Shown piece by piece: positions 1-13,311 of a stretch of DNA of 64,000 nucleotides; position 1 is the first letter of the stretch, and each line of letters begins with the position of its first letter. The notes beneath the pieces were generated by a model that was not told where the DNA came from, searched no databases, and worked only from the letters and a program-made list of their open reading frames with translations. The stretch lies in contig OY855906.1 in the NCBI GenBank assembly GCA_963693305.1, positions 4,122,001 to 4,186,000 of the forward strand, given 5' to 3'. Origin of the DNA: Meandrina meandrites (Eukaryota; Cnidaria; Anthozoa; Scleractinia; Meandrinidae). The position numbers and the translations under genes are program-made.

Positions 1-716
1 ATTACGTTTTAGGAGCATTTCCTGCATGGTTGAAAGTACTTAGTTGTAATTTAGTGCGATTTTACTAAAAAAGGCAAAAAATGTCCGTGACAGTGTCCCT
101 TTAATGTAATAATGGCTGTCTGGCGCGAGGCGGTGTGCGTGAAGAGGATATTACAAGTATGTGGGGGAGAGGAGTGGTGAGGGTGTGGGGTGGGGGGAGA
201 GGGAAGATGTGTGTGTGTGTGTAGAGAAGAGTGATGGAAGCAGAGAAGATAGTTTTATGCGAAATTGGGAAGGGAGGTGGCATGGTGTGCAGTGGTGGGG
301 GAAGGTACGAGGCTGTATTTCGAGGGGAGGGGTGTGAGGTTGTTGTCTTCCGTGTAGATGGGTTGTGCAAGACTTCGCTAAGGGAGAGTCGAGTTATGCA
401 GCTGCGTTTAGAGGTGATGTGTGTGGGAAGGTTGTTTTCATGCACTGTTATCAGAATTATTTTTGCAGATAGCACGTCCAGTGCTGTGGGGATTCCGTTT
501 GTTTGTACAATACTGGGTTATCAAACTGGAACTCAATCCTGAGTTTGCATTCAAGTTCAACTGTGTAATAACAAGTTTTTACTGAACATTTGGCTTGAAC
601 GCAGGTTTTTCTTGTCACGAAATCTTTCTGTGTCACGTGTCACGCGTGATTGATTCCGTGTCGGAATTCGCGGGAAATTCATTTCAACCGTGTATTTAAT
701 ACAAGGACTGTGAAAT

Positions 717-842
717 ATGCCAGAAACATCGCCAAGAATTCAGCAAGCTTTGGAGCAACTATCGCCGGAAAGCTTTCGTGGCAAAACTAGTGCATGGAAA
801 AAATGTTATAAGCCCTCGATCTTATCGCTTTCTGTTTTGTGA
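717..842 (+). CDS. short ATG frame, possible first coding exon (uncertain)
   Basis: An ATG opens a 41-codon frame starting MPETSPRIQQALEQL and continuing SPESFRGKTSAW before a TGA at 840-842. Its composition (Ser, Pro, Gln, Glu) is more protein-like than its surroundings. I cannot find a clearly good splice donor that would join it to the exon at 7433, and weak GT sites are the only options. It could be the first coding exon of a long form of the downstream Rho regulator gene, an upstream ORF, or chance. Confidence 0.2.
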   Translation: MPETSPRIQQALEQLSPESFRGKTSAWKKCYKPSILSLSVL

Positions 843-3800
843 TTGCAGCTTAATGAGACAGAAACGAGAAAATGACAGCGAATTCATGACATTTGTGCAC
901 AACCAGAGGGGTTCACACCGACCGCAGCTGGACTCGTTATTGTTAAAACCAGTGGGTATTCCTTTTTGTTTTGACCGCGTACGGGCGTGTTGATCAATTT
1001 ATGTGTATTCCATTGTAGGGCATGCCAAAAAAGTCACAAGGCAGTGTTTTACGTCAAGGTCACTTGTGTTGTATCGGGCGTTTTCAGCCACAGTCGCCTA
1101 CCAAAGAATGCAGAATGCAATGCCTTCTTTAGTTGGCAGTGTTTTCATGAACGGTATAAGAGGGCTTGGCAAGGGAGTTGCGGTTAGTGGGTTTCTGTGT
1201 GGTTTTAAAAATGGCCTACAGAAGATGGGTAAGTTGTTGATTTAAGTCCAGTTTGTTTCCTAGTACGTCATCTATTTGAAAGAGCTATTTTGCGAACGTT
1301 AGCGATTTTCTGTTAGTCTAGTAATTTACGAGTTTTATATGTCTCAATATGTTTAGGTTCAACTACGATTATCAACTCTTTCATGCCTTCTCAAAAGATC
1401 AGAATCGCGATTTACGACTATTTGGGGTCGATTTCATTAAATTATAATCTGTCAATTTGATTTTTGTTCCCTAACAAAAGTTAACTGTGCGCTAAATTTT
1501 ATCAAAAGCCAGTTTTATGCTTAAAAGCTGGTTTCTCCTGTGTTAAGTCCAGGTAAAGCCATGATAAATGAGTCGATGTCATTTGTTTCTTAACGTGTAA
1601 ATCAAATTTTAGTCCAAAAATGCTGGCAAACCGTTATACAGATTGTGAACTGATTAGTGACTTTATCAGTAACCCCTCACTGCTGTCTTTGACCATTTAT
1701 GCTGCTGCACGTACATAATCTTATGTGATTATTATCGCATTATTTTCACTAAAAGACGGGTTAAAATCGAACTTTCTACTGTTCTGTCATCAGCAGGGCT
1801 TCGTGGGCTAAAAACACACTCAACAACAGGTTATTTTCGGCGTTTTCTTTCCTACTGCGCGCGTAAATTGATTCGGTATTAATTCAAGCGCGGTGCGCAC
1901 TTGTGATCTTTATCATAATTTCGAATTTCTGTTATCTGTGTTTATTTATTTTCCGATTTGCTGATATGATGCCAAAGAATTTTATAAATGCTTTATTTGA
2001 TAAAGAAATCGCCCATGTAAAGTACTCGATAAATTTGAGTAAAAACGATTACGAACTGGCTGAATAAAAATCTTGCAACTTTTTCTTCCAATTACGGTAG
2101 TTTTTTTTTGTTCTTCACAGTTCATTTGGCACTAGTTATTACTCCTTCGCAATGTTATCCTCTTTACTTTTGCTAAAGCTCGCCACATGTGAACTATTTA
2201 AAGTTTAGTTTTCTCGCTTCGGTAAATATTATTGTCTCTGGTAAATCAGATCCGTCACAATCCATGTTTTTTCCATTCAAACATTGGATTGTTTCCCAGT
2301 CTTTATACATACAATCATCAATCTTGTCCTTAAATGGTGATCATTTTTCTAAAGCAATTATTCGATGTTACGATAATCTCATAATCGATTTTGCCCAGGG
2401 AAATATTTGAATTTGTTTACCTAGCACAGACGCGGAGTAATCAGTTAGTTTCGACTTCTCAACTTTTGCCGCGGACCTTGCCTTTTTCGGACCTTCAATT
2501 TTCGAAGATTATAAACTGCGGGCGAAGTGTCGCTTAGACAAAAGTCGTTGAAAAGGAGTTATTGTTTCTAAGTGTTTTTTAATTTTTGAAGCCGACGGAG
2601 CGTTTCGCTTAGTTCATTATGTTGTCGTTCGTGCTGGTTACACAGCAGTGAAATCTGTGCAGGTTAACTTTATCGCAGTTCAACATTTGTCGCTTACGCA
2701 TATTTGTGGTTCATTCTGGTGTCATTTGCTGTGATTTTGTGATGTTCGGCGCGTATTTGTGCGGTTTTTCTGTACCACAAAACAGGAACGACTTATTGAT
2801 TAACACCCGGGCAAGAGAAAGCATAGCAACTCGGGTCTTTTGAAGTTGATGTTAATTATAACAATTCTATTTATAAATTGTGTTATATTGTATTGCATTG
2901 TTTCTTGTTTTCAATTTGTGTGAATTTTTTGGAAGATACTTGCGCATTGTTCAAATGCCTTGAGAGCGGTGTTATTTAGATGAAAACGGACAAAAAAAAA
3001 AACACACAAAAGACGTGGATTGAAAGAGTGGTATGTTCCATATTTTAACTTTTTATCTTCCTTTAAAGCTCATTTGAAATATAATTAAACATACTACGTT
3101 CTTATTGAGCTGCTTGTGCAAAAATTAAACTTTCCAAGACTTGTTACTGATATTAAGAGAACAAAATTTGAGATATGTGACTTGGACGAAAGCTTTTCTC
3201 GAATGTAGCTCTTGTTTGAATGTACAAGCGGTTTGAGAGAACAGAACAGAACAGAAAAGAAAAAGAACAGAAAAAATGTCGTCTCTACGGCTCCGCATTC
3301 TTAGAAATTAGTTTGCAGTTAGGAGGATTTATAAAAAAAAAGGATATTGGAATTCCGTTATTATTATTACAACGACGATAATTTTGATTGTAGATAAATT
3401 TGTCATTACGGTTACGCTTGCAAGTACAAGGAATTTTAAATCGAGGGCTGGGCACAAATCGACCGTCGCTCATATTCTTAAATAGCCAGTCCTTTTTTTA
3501 AAAAAATTCTTCCATCACGTACCTCTTTCTGTTTCACTCGTCGTTTCAACCTTTCAAAGCCTTAAGACTGCTAGTATTTCCTCTTTTGTACCTCAGGTCG
3601 TCAGTCGAGAGGCCAAAAATGTAAAGAAAAAAAACATTGCCCGCAAAAAGTGCAGGCGTCCCGGAGGCGAGTGCTGATTTGTCGAGTTTTTACGGTGTTT
3701 TGGGGTGAGAATTGAGTAGGCACTAAATCGCTTGCTAAATGTCGGAAATCCGTTTACGAGACTGTGAAATGTACGTGCCAGCCAAATAAGTCTTATTTTT

Positions 3801-4496
3801 AGACTTTTTTCGAGTTAGAAATTTCAAATCACTCTTCTTCCAACAGATGTTTATACAAATAAGGCTTCTGCGGTCTATTTATGCTCCAGTCAGCGAGAAT
3901 GAACGTAGGTAGAAAGAATCCATTTCGTCATCGCAGAATTCATCGTAACGTCCGAATGGTTCCCGTGTTTTCCAGATTAAGAGTTTTGTAGAATGTTTAT
4001 TCTTTCAAGGAAGTGCAAATTGCTGCAATACCTTTGATTTTTGGTGCGCTTCTTGCTAAGCCCACTGCAAAATACCTCTTTCAAATTCGAACACGTTAGA
4101 TGTGACAAACTAGTGTCCACTAGACAAGTTAGCGAAAAAGAATATAGCTTTTTTAACTTCGACATGGCGGTTATCAACTAGGCAGAAGTTTTAATTATGG
4201 TTATAAATAATCGACGCATGCATGTTTATCGCTATTTTGGTAGACATATGTATATTACTGTATGTGGGTGGCAGGAATTTCCTTCTAACCGGAACTGAAT
4301 TGAGTCCGATATATATATATATTTTAGCACAAGGGAATTATCACACCAAATTATGATTTTACCGTCAAATTATCGAGCCAAATCACAATTTCCCTTTCGA
4401 AGTGAAGTGGCCGAAATTATTGACCATGCTTGGACGTTGTCAGAGGAGGTTAACATTCGCTGCCGTTCATTTTTTCGGGAACTGTCTCTTGACCAG

Positions 4497-4551
4497 CGCC
4501 TACATCACCGAAGAAAACATCTCTCTACTTATCAGAGAAGATATTGAAAAG
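4497..4551 (+). CDS. possible Dbl-homology exon (weak)
   Basis: A block bounded by an AG (4495-4496) and a GT (4552) reads AYITEENISLLIREDIEK, entering in phase 2 and leaving in phase 0. The hydrophobic pattern resembles the first conserved region of Dbl-homology domains, where helices carry a motif like 'I-S/T-E-E-N-I-x-x-I-F-x-N-I'. The acceptor lacks a convincing pyrimidine tract and the next exon-like block (5221) enters in phase 2, so the two cannot be directly joined. Treat it as a hint only. Confidence 0.2.
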
Positions 4552-5220
4552 GTACAGTTGTTAAAAATATTTCTATGGTTCGGTTCCTTTGAAGAATTTT
4601 ATGCTCACGAAAATAGCATGACTTAACCGCAAGCAGGCTTTACCATGAACAAATTTAGAATGGACAATTTCCAATTTCCAGTGGCTAAAGTCTAATTTTT
4701 CCACACAAAATCAATCATTATTGAGCAGATGGAAAAAGAAGGAAGTAGTCATTGACTAGGAGAAGAGAAATTCTCAGAACGGACATTATAAGAAATGTAC
4801 GTGAATGGTTAGGAGAATTTAGTATTTCAAGAATAGGGTTGAAAGTACTTAAGCCAATTTAATTGATTTCAGTATAGCAACTGTCAAGTCGCTGACATTT
4901 CCCAGTCTCTTCACTCGCTCGCAAGTTTTTCGTATCGAAGAAAACTAGAATTGCTCTAAATCCTATTTGGCCATCCGCGAGGCCAAATCGAGGAACAGTT
5001 CTGAATTTTAGTTCTTCCTTGCCTTTGGCCGGAACATACGCTGCTATTGCAGATTGTTTTTGTTTTGTACACAAAGTGAAAATGTGTCATTTGAGCGGTC
5101 GTCCAAGGTGATATATGATACGAATTACATGAAAGGCACGACCTGTCACACACTTCACAACACCGTTCTCTGATCGTTGCATTGCGCCGAGTATCGGATA
5201 AAGATTCCTTGTTTCTACAG

Positions 5221-5346
5221 ACCTGAATGTCTCCTCAGCGGAGAAGACGATTTAGAAAGTTGGGAAACCGGATCAGAAAGAGCTTTCGAGCAGCAAAAAG
5301 ATGGAAGAGTTCGTTTAGAGTCCGTCGAAGAAGTTCGACATTGCGG
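5221..5346 (+). CDS. exon-like open block with good splice signals
   Basis: The block follows a clean TTTCTACAG acceptor and ends at GTAAGAAAC, and one frame is open throughout (entering and leaving in phase 2): PECLLSGEDDLESWETG followed by SERAFEQQKDGRVRLESVEE. The peptide is acidic and not recognised. It may be an exon of the RhoGAP gene's long form or of an unrelated transcript. Its phase does not match direct joining to the exon at 7433, so an intervening exon would be needed. Confidence 0.3.
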
Positions 5347-7432
5347 GTAAGAAACGCGTTGCTCAATATTTTGACTCGACGATGGCGCTTGGGATGAATT
5401 GCTGTTGATTAATTCAGTTAGAGTTGCTTTCGAAGAGCTCAAAGCGTATTTAATTGAAGTACAGATACTTACCATAGCCTATTTGAAGCGATAGTATTTG
5501 ATTTCTTGTTTCAAGTCCAAGAAAGGTCCTACACTGGTACAAATATTGCTCTTGGTCGTAGAAGCCGACTAGAGATTAATAATATGCAGACGTGAATTCT
5601 TAAAACTGTAAATCCTTTGACCTCTCGTGTGTTGTTATTTTTTACGGAAAAAGAATTTTCTTCATTTCTATTTTGGGCAGTCTGGGTGATTTGTACGTTC
5701 AAAGAAGCCGACATTTCCGTTCCAGGAAATACCTGGAATAACAATTCTCCTAGAACTCTGTGCGATATAAGTGGTGTTTAACTCTACTGGCTGTTGTTTG
5801 GTCAGGCAATCGAAAGTTGTCAGGTTTAAATACATTGCAGTGTTTAAAAGGTGCATTGTTCAATAATTGGTGTTTGTTTAAACTGAAAACAGAGCACAAA
5901 TAACCTTGAATAACCACTTTGTAATAGGACCCCAAGAATATTCGAACAGGCCTGGTGCTTTAATTTTTCGTATCTTTTAAAATTGTAATTTGCCTTTTCA
6001 CACCTTAATATTGATTTTACTAATTTAAATTCTTTTGAATACCATAAAGTGCTTTTCTTTCTGTAAACGTTATCTCATCTAGTAATTTCAATGTTTGTTG
6101 CGAAAAAAAATATTTTACTTTGGCGAGTGGCAAGATCTAAGATAAGTTTATTTCGGCTTGGTAGGACATTTTCTTCAAGTGGGAAGTACAAGTCATTTGT
6201 GATAGTGGCTCGTTCTTTTGGAGGCTTAGCGTAAAAGTTGTTTACTAAGCGCTGAAGCGAATGAAAAAGTTGCAATCGACGAACGTATTGAAGGATTTAG
6301 GAAGAGTCTTCGCGTTCGGTGAAATACGAAGCTAATTTTTCGCGTAGGCGTTCATCGTAGATTTAAAAGATAATTAGATCCACTTGATCAAGAGCCTACG
6401 TGAACTCAACATGTGGCTTCTGCTTAGAAATTACAAAGAGCCGCCGTCATGAAACTTCTGGTAGGGTCAAGAATACTTTTCTTTTCGCGCTAATTCTCTT
6501 TTAAGGGCTAAATACACTGGCTGACCATAATGACCTTCCATGTATACGCGCACGGTCTTTTCATGATTATCGAGAAAAGCTTGCCGTTCTGGCGTTTCTT
6601 TAGAATTGTGAGAACTGGCCAGCCGGTCCTGTGGTTTTGAATGTGAAATGGGCCTTTTTCACGAGATTTTCCCACAGATTCTCCATAACAATATATAATG
6701 TTTATATTTCACTGATTTGACCGGACAAATCTGACTAACAACGGAATTCTGTGCTCGAATATACCGGTCTGGCCGACCAGTTCTGGCAATTTCAAAGCGC
6801 CCCTGGAGCGAGTCAAAAAGTAGATTGAGGGAGTGCAAGTGGGTACAAAGCTAAGGAGTATTCGGCTACCGCTGATCCAAAAGCACCTGTACTGCAGGCT
6901 AAAATTGCTCAAGATCATTGTGTAAAATCCCCTGGGAGTGATGATGTCCTCGCCTTTGCCACAAATTAGTGTTGCGTCAACCTCTTCTTATCACAAAGAG
7001 AAGAACTGACTGAAGTTGCTAATACTTGTTTGAAAATTCCAAATTGTTTTTCAAATTTGAGTATCAGTTATGTTGTGCTTCCTTGGGTATCCCCGGGAGT
7101 ATCATGAAATGACCAACGAATGGCTTTTTAATTCATACTCCTGGTAAAAACAGAGGTAACTCGTTCACGAATGGAAAATCTCATGCTTTGCCACGAGAAA
7201 ACAGTTCAGAACTGTTTTGCCCCATGACAATTTTTTGGCGGGAAACACTTGAAAGCTGTCACGGACGCGGAACATTGCGGCGGGATATAACTGGAAGCCG
7301 TGATAGACGTGGTAGATTTTGGCGGGAAAAAGGTTTTCAACCTTCTAATTGGCCGAATTGTATCTGGTATGGGAACATTCCATGTAGGTAGTAGTAAGTT
7401 AAAGGTTTCCTAACATTTTCTTTTGATTTCAG

Positions 7433-8170
7433 GTTCAACATATGGTGGAGTGTGAAAGAATTTTGTCCAACTTGCTGGAGAAGACACCCGAAACCCATCG
7501 AGATTACACAGAACTCGGAAAAGTAGTCTCAAAATTCAAGCAGGTTAGCCATCATGGTTCTTTGTTGTTGCGATGTTTTTACTGTTCGGTGTGAATCTTA
7601 CAGATCTGGGCCCAGTTGTTCAAAGCGTGCATAGCGCTATCCACCGGATAAGTGTTGGCAAAACAAACTGCGCTATCCACTGGATAGTGATTTAACCGGG
7701 GGATAGCGTTATCCACCCTTTGAACAATAACCGAGGCCAGTGGTTTAGGAATTGCGTGATCCCATAGTTCTTGTCGGCAGTGGAATTGCTAAACAATATG
7801 GCGTCATGCTGACGCTTAGTGAATGGTTAAACAAACTCGCGCCACTTTCTCGTCCAATCAGAAGTACAAAACCAAAACCAATCGTGGCACACTCGTGCAC
7901 ACTCGTTTTCCCGCGCTTCGCTACATGTGTTTGCTTCGAGTTTTGATTGGTTCACTGGATTGTTTGGGCCAATTGTTATTGGTCAGAGTGATTGCACTGG
8001 TTTTACGATGCTCAATCGAAAAATGCTGTGATTAATATAATGTGAACAGTACTATATACCTTGTATCGTAGAAAGCAAGCGATAAAATCAACAAGAGAGT
8101 GATACTAACTAATTTTCTCTTTCAGATGGTAAAGGACAGAGAGGAGGAGGTAATTGAAGCAGAGAATGAG
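7433..8170 (+). CDS. two exons resembling the last helices of a Dbl-homology (RhoGEF) domain
   Basis: Exon 7433-7543 (111 nt) and exon 8126-8170 (45 nt) are both phase 0 at each end, with good acceptors (TTTTGATTTCAG, TCTCTTTCAG). They encode VQHMVECERILSNLLEKTPE then THRDYTELGKVVSKFKQ, then MVKDREEEVIEAENE. Many Dbl-homology domains end with a helix of the type 'P-x-Q-R-x-x-R-Y-x-L-L-L-x-x-L-L-K-x-T-P-x-x-H-x-D-Y', which this fits well, followed by a charged helix leading into a PH domain. The next in-frame exon of the same phase is 20996, at the head of the RhoGAP gene, so I infer a long isoform. The rest of the Dbl domain is not identified, and a plain coiled coil is the alternative. Confidence 0.45.
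7608..7738. mobile_element. foldback MITE (GCGCTATCCAC family)
   Basis: The block starts GGGCCCAGTTGTTCAAAG and ends CTTTGAACAATAACCGAGG, with internal inverted copies of 'GATAGCGCTATCCAC'. It sits in the intron just after the exon ending at 7543. The inverted arms without an ORF indicate a non-autonomous DNA element, now slightly decayed. Confidence 0.6.
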
Positions 8171-10330
8171 GTACGAAAACTTCATATTTTTAAAGAATGT
8201 TAATTTATGCTCGGACTATGTCTCGTAGTCGAATTGTTAATTATCGAAATTGCCTTGTTCATTTCGAAAAATGTCAACTTTTGCGATTACAAAGTTTCAG
8301 CAGTTCATTGTTTTCCGACAAAGCTATCTGCAGCCCTCAAGAAAACAGCATTTTTGTATTATCATCACGTTGTTATTGCGGTGATTATATAAGTTATTTT
8401 GTTTTATGTTATCGGCCTTGCTACATCATATAGTTGTGAGTAGAAATTTGTGGCAGGGTGACCGCAGCACCTTCAGTCATTTTATTTTTTTGTTATTATT
8501 ATTATTTTATCCTCCGGTGTCAGTCTGGACTGTAGGAGGCAGTAAACAAGGGAAGTGTCCAAGTCGAGTTATTTTAGGCAATATTATTCTATATTTATAT
8601 CACGAGTCCAAAATCCCATAAAGAATGCGCAAGATTAATTGTAATTTTTTTTAAGCCTGTTGTTAAACTGACCAAATCATACATGTTCAAAAGCACGAGT
8701 AAGCACTTCAATTTTTTAAAAGAAAAAATCATCATAGTATCAGATTAGAATTTCTCCATCCAATTATTTCTAAACTGGACAGGAGGCAGACTAAGGGGAA
8801 AATGAACTATTCACTAATGATAAATTACAAACTTCATTATAACAAAAGAGGATTGCCGACCAAGCGTTGTAGACCACGTGGTCTCCGTAAAGAGCGTGAG
8901 CGACAGAAATCCGATCAAGTTTGCCAGTCGACTCGTGTGAGCCCTTCTAGTATTTTTAAGTTGTTTTATTGCCCATGTACCACTAATTTCAGAATAGTTA
9001 AGTCCAAAATCCGTAAAATTCCCGTGACGTAGCTCTTTACTACAAACTGGTCTTCACATCGAATAAGGAAAGAGCTTGCCCAAGGTCTGAAAGTTCTAAT
9101 TCGAAACACAACTCCATTTTGTGAGAGATTTTTTCCTTCTACGAAAAACAGCTCCATTTTGATGCCTTTTTCCAACAATCGCATTTTGTTTCCCGTGGTC
9201 AGTTATCAAAGTGAAGTTGACAGAGTTAAATTAACCGTCCTAGCGAATTTCGAAAGCTAACGTTTCGTGTGTTAGCTTTTCTCTGCCAGCGTAGCACACT
9301 GGATATTTAAGAACTAATCAATGTTGTTCAATAATCTTGCTCCACTTTTATATCGGATGGTTGCCAGCAAAGCGTGCATGCGTTGGAAGTTCTTAAAACT
9401 ATGGTCTTTTTTTTAAGAGTAATCTAAGTGCTGGCAAGTTTTAATGAAAATGTTTGGTTATGCTTTTCTTGGACCGCAACGACACGCGACACGGAAATCT
9501 CATGGAAATTTTCCAGCAGTAGAAAACATTCCTTTTGGTTGTTAATCAAGTGTTGAGGTCTCACAGTTTTTGTTGTAGATCATTCATTGTTCGCTCATTT
9601 TTTAGGTAATTTTAGTTTACATTCATATTTGTTGTAATCTTAATCTCATTTGCGGATGCAATTGACCGACTAAAATGAAATCCTATTTTAAAACCTTGCT
9701 CGTCTTACATATTTTAGCTGGCATTCTTTCACATTTTATTTTCTGATTATTTGAGGCTCTGCATTTCATCTATAATTTAATTTTCCCTCGTTCGTATGAA
9801 GCGTAGAGATCTCTGTCGTACGTAGGAGAGACAAGAAAACAGTGGGAGGTGCGAGATACTAGTCCAACGGTACCGGAGGGGAGGGAAGAGAGATGGCTAC
9901 ATTCAGTGTTGTTTACCTCGCACAAATCCGGGATTTGTGCGTTGTTTTGGGTGAATCCGTTAGGTTTTGTTATTAGAAGCTTTGCATTATCACTTATTCC
10001 TTCCGTAAGATCTAATCCAAATCTCATATTTAATCCAATCAGAGTCTTTAGCGTTCCAGAATTAGCCGCAGTTTTGAAAAACAAACTTTGATGGATATTT
10101 GATCCATACCAAGGTCGCAGAGAACCTCCCCTCCACTCTCTATTGCATTGCACGAGTTTTGTCTTCAAGCTGTAGGCTGATTGTTTGTTCAACCGGACAA
10201 GCGACATTTGATTAGTTGTTTATGTCAGAGTTCGAACAGAAAAAGCTATTTATAATAGGCGCTTGACATTATAGCGTATTTAAACCAAGCCAGAAGTTCA
10301 TAGATTATTTTATAGGATCTTTTATAGCCG
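8171..10330. other. intron DNA without recognised features
   Basis: This is AT-rich sequence between the Dbl-like exons and the repeat-rich interval. Short open frames (for example around 9770-10207 on the minus strand) have no splice context, and their peptides are not recognised. Confidence 0.4.
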
Positions 10331-10486
10331 AATTCGGACGTACTCTAGCAAGATACTTATCTAGTTGCGGGGGGGGGGGGGGGGGGGGGCGATGTTTTGA
10401 ATTGGAATCACGTCGCTCTTTGCCAAAAACATTTCCAAACAGTTGAAAAGAACTAGATAAGTATCTTGCTAGAGTACGTCCGAATT
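10331..10486. repeat. perfect 36-bp inverted repeat around a G21 tract
   Basis: Arms 10331-10366 and 10451-10486 are exact reverse complements (left arm begins AATTCGGACGTACTCTAGCA). The 84-bp loop begins with GC and then a run of 21 G (10369-10389), followed by unique sequence. No ORF is present. It is probably a young foldback MITE or palindromic insertion. Confidence 0.85.
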
Positions 10487-10579
10487 TTTTAATTAAAACT
10501 TCCTTGTTGTAATGGAGGTAGCTTTTTTATACTCTTTGTTGAGAGAGAAAAAAACTGACGGCATATTAACGAAAGCTTT

Positions 10580-10912
10580 AAAGGGACAGTATTACCAAGA
10601 TGTGGTACTACTTGCAAATCCAATGAAGGAGTTGGTAAATCCACTAATAGTTGCCTGGCGTTGCCAAAACGCACTGCACTAGTCACGAAAGTTGTTTAAA
10701 ACTGGTGTGGCTACGGATAGGTAGGAAATAAGTGGTCACTTGGAGGAGAATCACTAAAAAAATCATTCATTATGGTTTGTTCACATCTTATAGACTGCGG
10801 TTAATCCTTGTTTGTTGTTTTAAGGTTTTTTGTTGATCGGTGAGTTCACCTTTATAATTCTAGCATAGTTTACACAAGAACTTGAAAGACCTCGCGTGAT
10901 ACTGCCCCTTAA
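10580..10912 (+). mobile_element. TTAA-flanked MITE, copy 1
   Basis: The element begins AAAGGGACAGTATTACCAAG and ends GCGTGATACTGCCCC, near-inverted termini. Both ends lie next to TTAA. Two further copies (13312-13677, same orientation; 14877-15390, opposite) share internal motifs such as CACTAATAGTTGCCTG and AGCATAGTTTACACAA. TTAA flanks are typical of piggyBac-type targets; assignment to that superfamily is inference. Confidence 0.7.
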
Positions 10913-11748
10913 AGGAAATATCATAGTCATCATCTTGAAAATTACTGACAGCCTTAATTTTCGCAAGTGTATTTCGTGAAACTTAACACGGTGTCGGGGG
11001 AGGCAGCCGAATCGGAAATTGACAAAAGTACATTCGCCAGAATGTGCTGAATTGATTAAAACTGTTTTCAGGACCATAATGGCGACGAAAGAGCAAAGCC
11101 GCATCACGTGACACATAATACTCATGTGACTTCTGTTTGAGCGAACATCAGATACACGAGAATATTTTGACAGTGCGGAACTTCTGTAACATCGGATTTT
11201 CGTTTTATGATACTTCAACTGTGAGTTGGGCATTCAACGGGAAGGTTTGCAAGCGATACGCCTGGGCTACAGAGAGTTTTTCAAGCAGTAAGAATTTTAC
11301 GAAAAGGAATGCTTGATATTTTAAGTCCGGAAAAATGCGACATCCTTTTGTCACCAAGTTGAACACGTTCAAGCGAAATATTGACCTCTTCCCTAGTCAA
11401 AAACTTGCCTGCAAATTGTCTTCGAATTAAATACTTTTTAAAACAACCCTTCATCGCCAATGATGATTGAAGTTGTCCATATCTGTCCATATTCGCATAA
11501 CATTGCTGCTCGTTGTGGTGTTTTAAACACGAGATTATAGAAGTTTTTTTTTTCGAGTTAATAATGCAACGTTAATTAACCACTGGCTGACTGTAATGTG
11601 TTTATTGAAATCCTGTTGAAAAGAATCTGCATGCTGTTGAACAGCAATTTTTTTTGACACGTTTTGAGTTTCATCGTTTCAAGTCCACTTGCCTGTGGAA
11701 GCCCCTGTTCTTTCGCTGTCGATGCCCGGGGAGAGGGAGTCCGGGGTT

Positions 11749-11770
11749 GGGGGGGGGGGGGGGGGGGGGG
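11749..11770 (+). repeat. G22 homopolymer
   Basis: This is a run of 22 G following the G-rich context CCGGGGTTG. It could form quadruplex structures and is prone to assembly length error. Confidence 0.9.
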
Positions 11771-12311
11771 CGTTGTTGTACTTTTTAGAGTGTACTGCAA
11801 AACCTGTGAAATCTTTCAAACCAAACAAGGATGATTCTGTGAAGATATTTTAATAATTTTCTATTCAATTGCCTTTCACACTTAGTTTCGGGAGAAAACG
11901 GAAAAAAATAGATCACATTGATTCGTGTAGTCGAAAACGGGAATATCCCAGACATTTCTAGACTTAGAAACACTGTTTTCATTCGCCCTCACTATGTCCT
12001 AAGGAGATTGCACTGGTAGGGGGAGGGCGGATATTTCACGACTAGACTGAAGTGATAGAAATCCATATCCTCTACAAAGTCACGTACGTATTTAATCTAA
12101 TATATACAAGTGCCTTCTTGGCTCCGGGAGGCAGAAAATTGTTCTAGGAGCCATTAAACATCGATTATGCTGAAGGTCTCGAGCACCATAATGATTGAGC
12201 GGTGATTGAGAAAAACAGTCTAGAAATACCAGTACGTAAACGATTTTATTCGAGAAAGGAACCTTCGTGAATACCACTTGACTTGCTGCTGCCGGATTTG
12301 TAGTTGTTCAG

Positions 12312-12383
12312 ATGGAGTTCATTGTAAAATTCGGTTGCTCTTTTGTCGACTGTCTGGAAGGATTTCTGATGCCTCGAGTGAAA
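12312..12383 (+). CDS. possible alternative first exon (24 codons)
   Basis: An ATG opens a 72-nt frame (MEFIVKFGCSFVDCLEGF, then LMPRVK) ending in phase 0 at a strong GTAAGTG donor (12384). The common RhoGAP exons at 20996 onward accept phase 0, so this could be an alternative start. The same frame happens to stay open without splicing as far as 12803. No homology is recognised. Confidence 0.3.
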
Positions 12384-13311
12384 GTAAGTGACTATCATAA
12401 ATTCAGTTTGCATTTTAATTTCGCGTACACGTCCAACTCAAGTGATCCATATGAACCGTACAACCGGCGCGATCTTGAATGGTTGTTCATAAACTGTTGT
12501 GCAAGGAATTTTAAATGCTTTGTACGCCTTAATTTTTCGTTTAAAAAGTGGTGTCTTGAATATACATCGGCTACGTTTCTGTTCTTCGGTTTCGTGTTTG
12601 AAAATCAAAACTGTTGTGATCGTAGTCACGATTTGTCGTGGGGTGCTTTGGAGGTCTCACAACTCGACGAAAGTGTTTTGACAATGGGGCCAGTCACGTT
12701 ATTTCAGCAATACAATTCTTGTATTGCGAACTTAATGAAGAAAATGAACTATACTGGACTCAGTCTGGTGTATGCACTGTGTTGTCAAACATATTGGTCT
12801 TAATCTGGGGAATCTTGGCCCAGTTGAAATTCAGGCATGTTTCTTGTAGCTTTTATCGTGTACACACCTAGTACTTTTGTTTTTCTCGATCGTTTCAAAC
12901 TGCTTGAGTTTGACAAGCTACAAACTCGTCTTTCGTTTCTTGCTTGAATACGAGTTGCTCCTGGTTGCGAAATTGCGCTCTTTCACCATTTTAACTTTGC
13001 CTGCCTGGAATATGTTTCCTGCATTTATATCACTCTCTGGTAATTCATTTTGGTGATGAAAAAAGCATATTGTGTGCGTGCCTGACGTTTCCTGCTGAAA
13101 CCGAATATCGATGTTCACCATTCCAACGAAACTGCCTAATTAATTATGGCTCATTTGTTTTTATTTGTTTGTTGAGTGACGAGCCGGGAAGTGGCACCTT
13201 TTTTGGCTGATCTATTTTACGTGCTTTTTTTGGCGTAACAAGGGACACGCCGGCGAAGACTTGTAACCAAAATTAAGCCAAAAAATTTTGCATAGATGCA
13301 ATATTTATTAA

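Larger units (their letters stand above)
1..7432. other. 5' flanking or intronic region with no firm gene
   Basis: I see no secure coding exon here. Positions 130-330 are a G-rich, GT-rich, purine-skewed stretch with runs of GGGG. The rest is AT-rich with small purine or T tracts. A short ATG frame at 717-842 (41 codons) and exon-like blocks at 4497-4551 and 5221-5346 are treated separately. If the Dbl-like exon at 7433 belongs to a full RhoGEF domain, more upstream exons must exist either here, unrecognised, or left of the window. Confidence 0.5.

Noticed and set aside
12384..12803. Continuation of the 163-codon frame from 12312
   Set aside because: A strong GTAAGTG donor follows codon 24. 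Downstream codons are Phe/Cys-rich and look like chance read-through, so only the first 24 codons are considered.
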